Below are positions 25,882-34,722 of a stretch of 64,000 bases of DNA, piece by piece. Each line of letters begins with the position of its first letter. The first letter of the stretch is position 1. The position numbers and the translations under genes were made by a program. The stretch comes from Candidatus Poribacteria bacterium (GTDB taxonomy: Bacteria; Poribacteria; WGA-4E; WGA-3G): the NCBI GenBank assembly GCA_022821065.1, contig JAJEEK010000094.1, positions 49,892-113,891 of the forward strand. The letters run 5' to 3'. Under the pieces are notes generated by a model. The model saw nothing but the letters and a program-made list of their open reading frames with translations, was not told the DNA's origin and made no database searches.

Positions 25882-26370
25882 ATGCAAATCAAAATTATCA
25901 CTATCGGCGTTTACGGATTCGACGAATCCAGTTTTTTTCAGGCGTTGCGCAAAGCAGAAGTTGATACGTTTTGTGATATCCGAAGTCGACGCGGTGTCCG
26001 CGGTGCGACGTATGCCTTTGCCAACAGCAAGCGGTTGCAGGCACGGCTTGCAGAACTCGGCATCCGATATATTTATCTCAAGGACCTTGGACCGACGAAA
26101 ACTGTCCGCGAAAAACAAGCAGCGGCGGATAAAGCGACAAAAACGGCTAAACGCAAACGGACTGAACTTGGGGAAGCATTCATTGAAGCCTACCAAACCG
26201 AATGCCTCGCCGGGTTTGAACCGAAAAGTCTACTGGACGAACTGGAATCGGATGCCAGAGTTGTCGCACTCTTTTGTGTGGAAACGGCACCGGAGGCGTG
26301 TCATCGATCCTTGGTAGCGGATAAACTGGCAAAAACTTTCAACCTGGAGGTCGAAAATATTCTACCGTGA
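25882..26370 (+). CDS. DUF488 family protein, second copy
   Basis: A divergent DUF488 of 162 aa: IITIGVYGFDESSFFQAL, then CDIRSRRGVRG, a basic stretch with many Lys/Arg (~75-95), and CVETAPEACHR with Cys132, Cys140, His141 and Arg142. The C-x7-C-H-R spacing equals that of the first copy, so both keep the presumed active site. It ends in GTGA, shared with the RecQ start, implying translational coupling. Two different DUF488 proteins side by side suggest a heterodimer or sequential steps. Confidence 0.88.
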   Translation: MQIKIITIGVYGFDESSFFQALRKAEVDTFCDIRSRRGVRGATYAFANSKRLQARLAELGIRYIYLKDLGPTKTVREKQAAADKATKTAKRKRTELGEAFIEAYQTECLAGFEPKSLLDELESDARVVALFCVETAPEACHRSLVADKLAKTFNLEVENILP

Positions 26371-29300
26371 GAGTCCTAATTGTTGCGAAAACTCGGATGG
26401 GCGCGGGCGCGTGCATCGGCGCGATTACAGAGACAGGAGAAAGCGTCCGGCTTATTCCGTTTAACGCTGATCCACGTGAGGGTGCCAACAAAGAATACGA
26501 GGTCGGTGATATTTGGAAGATTACGGGTGATCCGGAAACTCCTTTGAAGCCACCACATAACGAAAACTTTGTTGTTGATAAAAAATCGCGTATTCACAGG
26601 ACGAAAGACACAAGAAATTTGATCAGTGCGATTGAACTCTTAATGCCCCCGAAATCTGGGGATCCACGCCAACTGTATGAAGGTTTGTTACAAACTACAA
26701 GCATCGGATCGCTCTACGTTCCGCCTGGGCATGATGTTCCATCTTATAGCACTATGTTCTGGAGAACGGACAAGCAACTCACTCTGGAAACAGATAAGAA
26801 GAAGAACCTATGCTACCGCTATCCAACGGAAAACGGCGGTTGCACACTCACTTTCGTCGGTTTTCAAAGACCACTTGAGACAATCCTTGCTGGAACACTC
26901 CTGCGCGTCTCGCTGGCACATTGGTGGAAACCAAGAGATACGCCAAATATAGAAGAGCGTTGTTATGTGCAACTCTCCGGTTGGTTTCTTGAAGAGGAAA
27001 TGCCAGAAGGGATACCCATACCTGAAGATCGACAACCGCTTCCACAAGTGGAAACACCATCTATAGAGATTCTCAGGAACGTTTTCGGGCATGAACAGTT
27101 TCTTCCATTTCAGGAAGATATCATTGAACACATTCGCAAAGGAGAGGATGCCTTAGTGGTTCTCCCAACAGGGGGTGGGAAGTCGCTCTGTTACCAACTA
27201 CCCGCGTGTATTTTTAATGGCTTGACGGTTGTTGTTTCACCGCTAATTGCTCTTATGCAAGATCAAGTGATGCAATTAAAACAGAAGGGAATCCGCGCCG
27301 CTTTTCTCAATCACATCCTTGAAGAAGAAGACTATGAAGAATATCTTGCTACAATGCAAAGGGTCAGGAATGGCGAAATTAAGCTGCTTTATATCTCTCC
27401 CGAAAGGCTCGTACAACGACCTGAAATCCATGTAATGCTTTATGACTCAGACGTCGCCTGCCTTGCAATTGATGAAGCACATTGTATCGCTCAGTGGGGA
27501 CACGATTTTCGTCCGAATTATCGTGAGTTGGACTGGGTTCGTGAGCAATTTCCAAACGCTGTTTGTATTGCCACAACTGCCACGGCGACTCCACGAGTCC
27601 AAGAAGATATTAAACAATCACTCAACATCCCAGCAGAAAATCAATTCATTGATAGTTTTAATCGCGAAAATCTCTTTATCTCTATCGAACCCCGATTTGA
27701 GTTGCTCGGGCAGACATTGGCATTTCTCAAAAAGCACGCTGGTGAATCTGGCATCATCTACTGTCAAAGACGGAAGCATGTGAATTGGTTGTGTGAAAAT
27801 TTAAAAGAGCATGGAATTTCTGTCTCGCCCTATCATGCAGGGCTAGACAATGAAACTCGCACACAAAGTCAAGACGCTTTCATCAATAGCGATACTCACG
27901 TAATAGTTGCTACAATTGCCTTCGGAATGGGTATTGATAAGCCAGATGTTCGGTTTGTTTTACACGCGTGGCTGCCGAAGGATATGGAATCTTATTATCA
28001 GGAAATCGGTCGTTCTGGCCGGGATGGGGAACGTGCAGAGTGTCTTCTGTTGTTCAGTCCGGATGATGAAGATACGATCAACGAATTCATTGATGATGGA
28101 CATCCATCGCAACGCGAAGGACGGATTGAAGCAGTGCAAAAACTCACTGCGTGGGCAACTTCAGACAGGTGCCGCCGCAAAGCGTTATTGGATTATTTTG
28201 GAGAGCAATACGAAAACGAAAATTGCGGGATGTGTGATAACTGTCGTAAAGCGAAAATGGAACAGGTCGATTTGACAACCCCTGCACAAATGTTCCTATC
28301 TTGCCTTCATTGGGTTAATGAAAGCGAGACAAAAGAGGTTTTTGACGCAGAATATTTTATTGGCACTTTGCGAAGCGAACATACGAGTATCCCTATTTGC
28401 CTGCCAGCCGGGGCTTTGTATATCATTGACATTTTACGCGGTGATAATCAAGAAAAAATTATTAAGAATGAGCATGACAAACTTAGGACCTGGGGAAAAG
28501 GCAAGAAGTATAGCAAAGCCCAATGGTGTCATTTTGCCCTGCAATTCTTTCAAAACAATCTTTATGAACGAGATGGGGAAAACGGAAGCCTTCATTTGAC
28601 AGATAAGGGTCGGAAAGTCAACACAACAAAAATTACACCAGCCGATCGGTTCTGGGGGTTTCCAGTGGATTCGATAGATATGGATTCAGAAAATAGTGTA
28701 ACCACAGAATTTAATACTTATGAATCCGAGGAACAGTACCAGTACGATCCGGGACTGTTTGAGAAACTTTGCCACAAGCGTAGAAATATAGCAGAGGAAG
28801 AACTAATACAGGCATCGCGAGTTTTACCGCGTGATTTATTGAAGGAGATGGCAACTCAATTACCACAGACACCGGAAGAATTTGGGCAGATTAAGGGCAT
28901 AGGAGAAGTAAGGATGGAATACGTCGATGATTTCTTGCCAATTATTCGTGCCTATTGTGAGAAACACGAGGTAGATTCGGCAGAAAGCATAAGTAAAGCA
29001 CCGAACACTCATGAACCAGTATCTGACAAACCTATACCTGATACCCAGGAACTTTTCGAGAACCTGTGTGACAAACGTAAAGTGGTGGCAGCTCGCGAGA
29101 AGTTACCATTACACCATATTTTTAGCAACAAAACGTTGGAAGAAATGGTAACCCAATTGCCACAATCGGTGGAAGCATTTAGGAAAATTCATCGTATTGG
29201 TCGCGTGAAAGCAGAAAAATACGCCGATGACTTTTTGCCGATTATCCGTGCGTACTGCAAAGAATATCGCGTGGAGGCGGTAAAAAAAACGACTAAAGAT

Positions 29301-29540
29301 CCCAATGAATACAATCCAGAACTTTTTCAATTACTTCAAGACAAGTGTAGAATATTAGCAAAAGCAGAACACAGAGCAGTTTTTACTAACAGAACATTGA
29401 AGGAGATAGCAACCCATCTGCCAAGAACCCGTACAGCATTCAGGCGAATTCATGGTATTGGTACTGTGAAAACGGAAAAATACGTCGATGATTTTTTACC
29501 GATTATCCAGGCATATTGCGAAGAACATGGAATTGATTGA
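26367..29540 (+). CDS. RecQ-family DNA helicase with N-terminal dual-OB domain and three HRDC domains
   Basis: A protein of 1057 aa. The GTG start overlaps the DUF488 stop by 4 nt. Residues ~1-215 look like a dual-OB domain (VLIVAKTRMGAGACIG..., SVRLIPF, YEVGDIWKI). Residues ~235-590 are the RecQ core: Walker A PTGGGKS (Lys272), DEAH at 369-372, and motif VI around QEIGRSGRDG. The zinc site has Cys602, Cys620, Cys623 and Cys626, followed by a winged-helix RQC region. Three HRDC repeats follow (~795-860, ~893-960, ~985-1055), each ending in YxDDFLPIIxAYC. RecQ enzymes unwind 3'-5' at forks and recombination intermediates. The OB head and DUF488 partners are unlike housekeeping recQ and suggest recognition of altered nucleic acid. 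Confidence 0.93.
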   Translation: MRVLIVAKTRMGAGACIGAITETGESVRLIPFNADPREGANKEYEVGDIWKITGDPETPLKPPHNENFVVDKKSRIHRTKDTRNLISAIELLMPPKSGDPRQLYEGLLQTTSIGSLYVPPGHDVPSYSTMFWRTDKQLTLETDKKKNLCYRYPTENGGCTLTFVGFQRPLETILAGTLLRVSLAHWWKPRDTPNIEERCYVQLSGWFLEEEMPEGIPIPEDRQPLPQVETPSIEILRNVFGHEQFLPFQEDIIEHIRKGEDALVVLPTGGGKSLCYQLPACIFNGLTVVVSPLIALMQDQVMQLKQKGIRAAFLNHILEEEDYEEYLATMQRVRNGEIKLLYISPERLVQRPEIHVMLYDSDVACLAIDEAHCIAQWGHDFRPNYRELDWVREQFPNAVCIATTATATPRVQEDIKQSLNIPAENQFIDSFNRENLFISIEPRFELLGQTLAFLKKHAGESGIIYCQRRKHVNWLCENLKEHGISVSPYHAGLDNETRTQSQDAFINSDTHVIVATIAFGMGIDKPDVRFVLHAWLPKDMESYYQEIGRSGRDGERAECLLLFSPDDEDTINEFIDDGHPSQREGRIEAVQKLTAWATSDRCRRKALLDYFGEQYENENCGMCDNCRKAKMEQVDLTTPAQMFLSCLHWVNESETKEVFDAEYFIGTLRSEHTSIPICLPAGALYIIDILRGDNQEKIIKNEHDKLRTWGKGKKYSKAQWCHFALQFFQNNLYERDGENGSLHLTDKGRKVNTTKITPADRFWGFPVDSIDMDSENSVTTEFNTYESEEQYQYDPGLFEKLCHKRRNIAEEELIQASRVLPRDLLKEMATQLPQTPEEFGQIKGIGEVRMEYVDDFLPIIRAYCEKHEVDSAESISKAPNTHEPVSDKPIPDTQELFENLCDKRKVVAAREKLPLHHIFSNKTLEEMVTQLPQSVEAFRKIHRIGRVKAEKYADDFLPIIRAYCKEYRVEAVKKTTKDPNEYNPELFQLLQDKCRILAKAEHRAVFTNRTLKEIATHLPRTRTAFRRIHGIGTVKTEKYVDDFLPIIQAYCEEHGID

Positions 29541-29549
29541 AGTCTCTTT

Positions 29550-31181
29550 TTACTGCATCTCAGAAGCATTTTGAACCTTTGAAGGTAGTTCTTGTATCAC
29601 AGGAATGACGTAACTCCGAATCGTCAACCCTCCTATCGTTTCTGTCTCTACTCGTGATTCCGGCTCTTCCCGATGATCAAAGACGATGTAGTCCCCTTCC
29701 GTTACGCCTTCAGATCTGAGATATGCAACAAGCTGCCTTTTGCCCGCCTGATAACGATTGTCGCCTCTCCATATTTTCGTTTCGATGATGTACTTCTGGT
29801 GGTTGTGGGTAATAATGATGTCCATCCTACCGCGGCCGGTCTGCACTTCAATGTACATAAAACCGCCGATGTCTTTCACAAACTGGTCAAGATACGCGAG
29901 CAGCAGATGCCTGCCAACCGATTCTTGTGGTGTATCAGGGACTTGCAGAATTTTGAACCCAGCACGCGCAATGAAATCTCGGAAATTATCAAGCAACAAC
30001 CCCATATCAATCCGTCCTGTGGGTGTAATATAATTGAGAAACTTCTCATTGGGCCCTTTCGGAAGGTACTGCTCCTCTAACCCATTGACTGTTGGTTTAA
30101 ATGTTCTCATGATACGGTAGAGATAGATTGGATTAAGAATTTCACACATACCATCAGAGGCTTTTTTGATTACACCATACATGGCAAGTTCACTGATGAT
30201 ATCATCGTCCATATTGAAGTCTACGCCTTCATCTCGCGCCATAATTCGCATGAGAACACTTTCAAAGCGTGGGTTTCTACGGACATTAGTTGTTAGGTGC
30301 TCAATGTTAGTATTCCGTTCATGTAGCAGCTGTGCGTGTGCTTTTGAAAAGTGCGCCATAGTAATCGGTTCACTTTTCGGAATGTCCAATTCCTCGGTAA
30401 GAATCTGTGCGAAGCGGTTGACAAGCACAGGTTGCCCGGCAGTCTGTTTACGGATAGATGCTACAACTTCTGGAACAAAAACTTGTCCAACTTCGTCCGT
30501 ATATTGCCCAAGCAGCTCGTGTACCTGTTCGAGCGTAAAATTGGGCAAATGAAACTCGTCTTGGATATTGAAGGGAGAAATTGAGCGGTCATAGTTGAGC
30601 TGGACAATACTTTTGACCCCGATGATGCCTACACTGTGTGGGCATCGAGGTTTACCAGCAATGTAGATATGGCGGAGCGTATGAAGAAAATCGCTCAACG
30701 CAGCCTGCGGGATACCATCAAATTCATCAATAATTAAGACGAATTTCTGCGGGGTTAGCAACCGATCAAGGTTTCTGAAAAACCTTCTCATTGCATGTGG
30801 GTTCGTTAGTTGGGTATCCGCCAAAAATTGGCTTAAAGCCTCAGAAGGTGTACCGCCACGTCGCTGGAACAAACTCTCAATTTCTTCGCAAATATCGTGG
30901 TAAAGGTTGTCATAAAAATCGGTAACAGAAGTGTTCTTATAGACATCAAAGTTCAGTTGAATTGGAAAGTAGTCTACAGGCTGCTCAACTGACGCTGAAC
31001 CGGCTACAAGTGATGCTAAGGCATCTTGAAAGAAGGTAGTTTTGCCGGTTTGACGTGGTGCGAACAAGACGATATACCTACCTTCTCCAACACGTTTGAT
31101 GTAATCGGCGATCTCGTCGGAACGTGAAACGACATAGTGCTCTTGAGGATTGACAGGACCTTGTGTCCAAAAACGTCTCAT
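29550..31181 (-). CDS. AAA ATPase fused to a PD-(D/E)XK nuclease
   Basis: A protein of 543 aa. The N-terminal P-loop ATPase has Walker A APRQTGKTT (41-49), Walker B LIIDEFDGI (~150) and a winged-helix part. The C-terminal ~130 residues form a PD-(D/E)XK nuclease: GRMDIIITHNHQKYIIETK carries the catalytic D...ExK. This is the AAA-ATPase-like/PDDEXK_9 architecture found in accessory and possibly defence loci. It converges on the RecQ operon with only 9 nt between stops, so it may belong to the same module or be an independent neighbour. Its own substrate is unknown. Confidence 0.85.
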   Translation of the reverse strand: MRRFWTQGPVNPQEHYVVSRSDEIADYIKRVGEGRYIVLFAPRQTGKTTFFQDALASLVAGSASVEQPVDYFPIQLNFDVYKNTSVTDFYDNLYHDICEEIESLFQRRGGTPSEALSQFLADTQLTNPHAMRRFFRNLDRLLTPQKFVLIIDEFDGIPQAALSDFLHTLRHIYIAGKPRCPHSVGIIGVKSIVQLNYDRSISPFNIQDEFHLPNFTLEQVHELLGQYTDEVGQVFVPEVVASIRKQTAGQPVLVNRFAQILTEELDIPKSEPITMAHFSKAHAQLLHERNTNIEHLTTNVRRNPRFESVLMRIMARDEGVDFNMDDDIISELAMYGVIKKASDGMCEILNPIYLYRIMRTFKPTVNGLEEQYLPKGPNEKFLNYITPTGRIDMGLLLDNFRDFIARAGFKILQVPDTPQESVGRHLLLAYLDQFVKDIGGFMYIEVQTGRGRMDIIITHNHQKYIIETKIWRGDNRYQAGKRQLVAYLRSEGVTEGDYIVFDHREEPESRVETETIGGLTIRSYVIPVIQELPSKVQNASEMQ

Positions 31182-31283
31182 TTTCCGCTCCTTTCCGCGA
31201 AGTGTATCAAGGAAATATTGTATTATATCTGGTCGAGGAAATCAACAGAGAATTCAGTTTCAGTATCCGATAACCACAACTGA

Positions 31284-32204
31284 CTACATACCCCGAATTT
31301 TCTTTAACAGATGTGTAACAATATCCGGCGTTGATTCGCGATCTATCCATTCAACGCGGGTATCCTTACGGAACCATGTTAGTTGTCGTTTGGCAAACCG
31401 ACGGGTGTTCTGCTTCAACTGCTGGACCGCTTCCAGATATGTACATTCTCCGTCCAGATACGCGATTAACTCTCTGTAACCAAAACTTTGGAGTGCGACT
31501 GTTTCACGCGCATATCCGGCTGCTAACAACGATTCTACCTCTGCTATCAATCCATTGGCAAGCATCACATCCACGCGTTGTTCAATTCGCTGATAGAGCA
31601 GCGCGCGCGGCATCGTCAGACAGAAGGCGATAAACGGATATCGCTGGTTCTCTTGTCGCCATTGTTGCTGGTGCTCGGACATAGGCGTGCCTGTCAATTC
31701 ATAGACCTCCAAGGCACGGATGACACGGACGACATTGTTCGGATGAATCCGCTCCGCAGATATTGGATCGCAGGTACGGAGCCGCTCGTGGAGGGTATTG
31801 ACCCCGCGTTGCGCCGCCTCCGTTTCAAGCCGTTCACGGAGTGATGGATCTGCCCCTGGTCCCTCAAATAATCCATCAACAACTGCTCTAAAATAGAGAC
31901 CGGCACCACCGACAAGCAGCACCTGTTTACCTCTGCTTTGGATGTCAACGATTGCAGCGTCTACAAGGGATTGATAATCGGCAACGGAGAAAGGTTGGGA
32001 AATGTTTACGCAATCTATGAGGTGATGTCGTACTGCTTGCTGTTCTTCAGCGGTAGGTTTAGCGGTACCGATGTCCATCTGTCGATAGATTTGGCGGGAA
32101 TCGACAGAAACAATTTCGGCATCAAAATGTTGTGCTAATTGAATCGCTATCTCTGTTTTGCCGACTGCTGTGGGACCGAGAAGGCAGAGGAGTCTCGTTT
32201 TCAT
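31284..32204 (-). CDS. miaA: tRNA dimethylallyltransferase
   Basis: Transfers a dimethylallyl group to A37 of tRNAs reading UNN codons. 306 aa from the ATG at 32204, which overlaps the mnmA stop (ATGA); the upstream in-frame extension is rejected for this reason. P-loop GPTAVGKT (10-17), DSRQIYRQMDIGTAKP, and GGAGLYFRAVVDGLFEGP match the family. The C-terminus keeps the zinc-free QTRRFAKRQLTWFR signature (here NTRRFAKRQ). Coupling to mnmA groups two anticodon-loop modification enzymes. Confidence 0.97.
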   Translation of the reverse strand: MKTRLLCLLGPTAVGKTEIAIQLAQHFDAEIVSVDSRQIYRQMDIGTAKPTAEEQQAVRHHLIDCVNISQPFSVADYQSLVDAAIVDIQSRGKQVLLVGGAGLYFRAVVDGLFEGPGADPSLRERLETEAAQRGVNTLHERLRTCDPISAERIHPNNVVRVIRALEVYELTGTPMSEHQQQWRQENQRYPFIAFCLTMPRALLYQRIEQRVDVMLANGLIAEVESLLAAGYARETVALQSFGYRELIAYLDGECTYLEAVQQLKQNTRRFAKRQLTWFRKDTRVEWIDRESTPDIVTHLLKKIRGM

Positions 32205-33304
32205 GACTGAACGCTTGTGGCATTGCGAGGGTCTACAATCCAACCGCCGCCGAGGACGTATTCGCCATCGTAAAAGACGGTGGCTTGCCCGGGGGTAATC
32301 GCGCGGCGCGGTTCGTCAAATTTTACGATCGCTTCCGTTTCACTGATAGGCGTGATGGTCGCGAGACCGCCATCATCACGGGATCGGATTTTGATGTGTG
32401 CTCGGATCGGTTCCGTTAGTTTTTCAATCGCAATAAGATTGATACGTTCAACGTGCATCGTGTCTTCATAGAGTGCATCGGATTCGCCGACAACAACAGT
32501 GTTGTTCGCTGCGTTGATCTGCGTTACATAGAGCGGTTTGCCGACTGCAATGCCCAACCCGCGCCGTTGCCCGACGGTATAAAACGGGACACCGTCATGC
32601 TTACCAAGCACATCGCCGTTTTCGTCTACAATATCGCCACCCTGAATTTTCTCAGGGACCCTGTCTTGGAGGAAGCGTCTATAATTGGTGTCGGCCACGA
32701 AGCAGAGTTCCTGGCTCTCAATCTTTTCAGCAGTGCGCAACTCATACTTTCGGGCAAGGTCACGGACCTCGGCTTTCGTATATTCACCAAGGGGCATCAT
32801 GGCGCAGCGCAACTGTTCCTGTGTGAGCGCAGCGAGGAAATAGGATTGATCTTTGCTGACATCAAGTGCTTTGCGTAAGAGATAACGTCCCGTTTTTGGA
32901 TCTTGTTCAACGCGAGCATAGTGTCCAGTCGCAATGGCATCGCACTCCAATGTTTTGGCAAGGTCAAGAAGCCTACCAAACTTGAGTTCTCGGTTACATA
33001 CCATACAAGGACTGGGTGTCCTGCCAATGAGGTATTCGTCCACAAAATAGTCGATAATCTGTTCGCGGAAAGCGTCCTCGTAATTCACGCCATAGAAAGG
33101 GATACCGAGTTGTGTGGCGACACGGCGCGCATCCTCAATGCCCTCAAGTGAACAGCAGTTGGGACGTTCTGGTTCCACCTCGATCGTATCGGGCGCGCCG
33201 AGGCGCATGGTGATGCCGGTGACATCATAGCCTGCATCAATCATCATGGCAGCGGTGACGGAACTGTCCACGCCTCCGCTCATTGCGACGAGAATCTTTT
33301 TCAT
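32201..33304 (-). CDS. mnmA: tRNA-specific 2-thiouridylase
   Basis: Adenylates and thiolates U34 of Lys, Glu and Gln tRNAs. 367 aa from the ATG at 33304, giving MKKILVAMSGGVDSS with the PP-loop directly at the N-terminus. The first catalytic cysteine is in TPSPCMVCN, the second in ELCFVADTNYR. The C-terminal beta domain ends in YDGEYVLGGGWI. It has a good promoter upstream and is translationally coupled to miaA. Confidence 0.97.
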   Translation of the reverse strand: MKKILVAMSGGVDSSVTAAMMIDAGYDVTGITMRLGAPDTIEVEPERPNCCSLEGIEDARRVATQLGIPFYGVNYEDAFREQIIDYFVDEYLIGRTPSPCMVCNRELKFGRLLDLAKTLECDAIATGHYARVEQDPKTGRYLLRKALDVSKDQSYFLAALTQEQLRCAMMPLGEYTKAEVRDLARKYELRTAEKIESQELCFVADTNYRRFLQDRVPEKIQGGDIVDENGDVLGKHDGVPFYTVGQRRGLGIAVGKPLYVTQINAANNTVVVGESDALYEDTMHVERINLIAIEKLTEPIRAHIKIRSRDDGGLATITPISETEAIVKFDEPRRAITPGQATVFYDGEYVLGGGWIVDPRNATSVQS

Positions 33305-33361
33305 CTGACTATCCAGTTCAGTTAGAAATCTGGTGTAAAGCACGCTTATCAATTTGTATTA

Positions 33362-33390
33362 ATTATACCACATCATAGCCGATTTGTCAG
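33362..33390 (-). promoter_or_regulatory. Sigma-70 promoter for mnmA-miaA
   Basis: CTGACA (33390-33385), 17 bp, TATAAT (33367-33362); start site expected about 50 nt before the mnmA ATG. Confidence 0.8.
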
Positions 33391-33515
33391 ACAAAATTTG
33401 GGGCACTTCAAATTCTTGTGTAAGAGTGGAAGTACTGTAACCAAAGCCCGTTGATGAATAACAATACACCAAGGCGACATCAACGCCAATAAGTGGCTAA
33501 GCGTTTCCTGTCTGC

Positions 33516-34328
33516 TTACATCTTTGGAAATTCTTTTTCGAGTTGTGCTTGAAGTTCTGCCAGTATTTTTTTCTTAATATCACCCATCATCTTTTCCAAC
33601 ACTTGCTCGAGCATTTGTGTATCAGGAATACTTTTTCCGAGTTGCCCTTGAAGTTCGGCGTGAATCTTTGTCTCTATGGTGCCGAGCATTTTAGGCACAA
33701 ATTCTTTTAAAATTAATTCTTCAGCTGATTGATCCAGTTTTCCTCTATCCTCTTGTGTCATGTGAAATTCTTCTCCTTGTAAGTGTTCGCGTAAGCGTTT
33801 GCGTGCCCGATAGAGCCAACTATGAATTGTGTTCACCGGTACCCCCAAAAAGTTGCCAATCTCTTTAGTCGTCATTTCATCAAGGTAGTGGAGCGTGACG
33901 GCGGTGCGTTCCTTTTCCGGGAGTTTTTCGAGGAGTTGTTTAACAATTTCATAATAATGCTCAGCAGTTTCTGTTTCCCGCTGTTCCGACATATACCGCG
34001 TATAAGAGAGTTTCTCTACAATATTTTCTATACGTGGGTCCTCCAAGGATTGCATCTCAGGTTTTTGCTTTCGCAGCCAATCAATGCAAAGGCGATTGGC
34101 GATCACATAGAGCCATCCAGCAAAAAGATTAGGATTCCTGAGTGTAGAAAGGTTCTGATATGCTTGGAGGAAGGTGTCTTGTGTGATCTCTTGAGCATGA
34201 TGAAAATCACCGATCTTCTGCCATGCCAAGGCGTGAACGCTTTTTTGGTATTTTTCAACCAATGTGGTGAATGCGGTGTGGTCACCCGCTAAAATATCGT
34301 GAATAAGTTGAACGTCATCTTTTTGCAT
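33516..34328 (-). CDS. ECF-type RNA polymerase sigma factor with C-terminal extension
   Basis: A protein of 270 aa with ECF sigma region 2 (YQKSVHALAWQKIGDFHHAQEITQDTFLQAY, interrupted here by the family's usual helix break) and region 4 (LPEKERTAVTLHYLDEMTTKEIGNFLGVPVNTIHSW, HTH), followed by ~80 residues with two copies of an amphipathic motif (ETKIHAELQGQLGK / KKILAELQAQLEK). No anti-sigma gene lies next to it. It is a close paralogue of the sigma factor at 44709. Such extended ECFs are typical of expanded families in PVC-type bacteria. GAGAGGA precedes the ATG. Confidence 0.9.
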   Translation of the reverse strand: MQKDDVQLIHDILAGDHTAFTTLVEKYQKSVHALAWQKIGDFHHAQEITQDTFLQAYQNLSTLRNPNLFAGWLYVIANRLCIDWLRKQKPEMQSLEDPRIENIVEKLSYTRYMSEQRETETAEHYYEIVKQLLEKLPEKERTAVTLHYLDEMTTKEIGNFLGVPVNTIHSWLYRARKRLREHLQGEEFHMTQEDRGKLDQSAEELILKEFVPKMLGTIETKIHAELQGQLGKSIPDTQMLEQVLEKMMGDIKKKILAELQAQLEKEFPKM

Positions 34329-34383
34329 CAGGATATTCCTCTCAAATATCCATAGGTGTCAATTTAGGGATTTCTGTGCTCCA

Positions 34384-34626
34384 GTAGGTTGGGTTGAACG
34401 GACCTGAGAAGGTAGATGTGTGGGTGCCAAATACCCCTAAATCCAATAGGTATCAGGATACACTCAAAAACGTAGTGAAACCCAACTTCAGACCGCCAGA
34501 GGCGTAGATACTCCACAACAGAAGCGTTGGGTTTCACTCGGTCTCTGATGAATGTGGCGTGTATGAAGCAACCTTCGTTTTTCTATGATTGGACGATTTT
34601 GATGGTAGCCGTTCAACCCAACCTAC
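34384..34626. repeat. MITE-like element with nested perfect inverted repeats
   Basis: Outer arms gtaggttgggttgaacgg (34384-34401) and ccgttcaacccaacctac (34609-34626) are perfect 18-bp complements. Inner arms agtgaaacccaac (34474-34486) and gttgggtttcact (34526-34538) are perfect 13-bp complements. Both share the gttgggtt core. No ORF is present; the 243-bp unit fills most of the gap upstream of the sigma factor gene. Confidence 0.8.
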
Positions 34627-34722
34627 AATGCTGAAGAGGGTTTTTGGACATATACGATTTGGGTGTAGGATCCGGTGCGGTTGGGAAACCATACCTATCT
34701 TAATTGGGAAAAAAATAAAAAA

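Noticed and set aside
25316..31181. Phosphorothioation (Dnd/Ssp) or restriction-modification system
   Set aside because: No DndA-E, Ssp, methyltransferase or specificity gene is present; only the helicase/nuclease context is shared.
34384..34626. Insertion sequence
   Set aside because: No transposase reading frame fits; ends match a non-autonomous element only.
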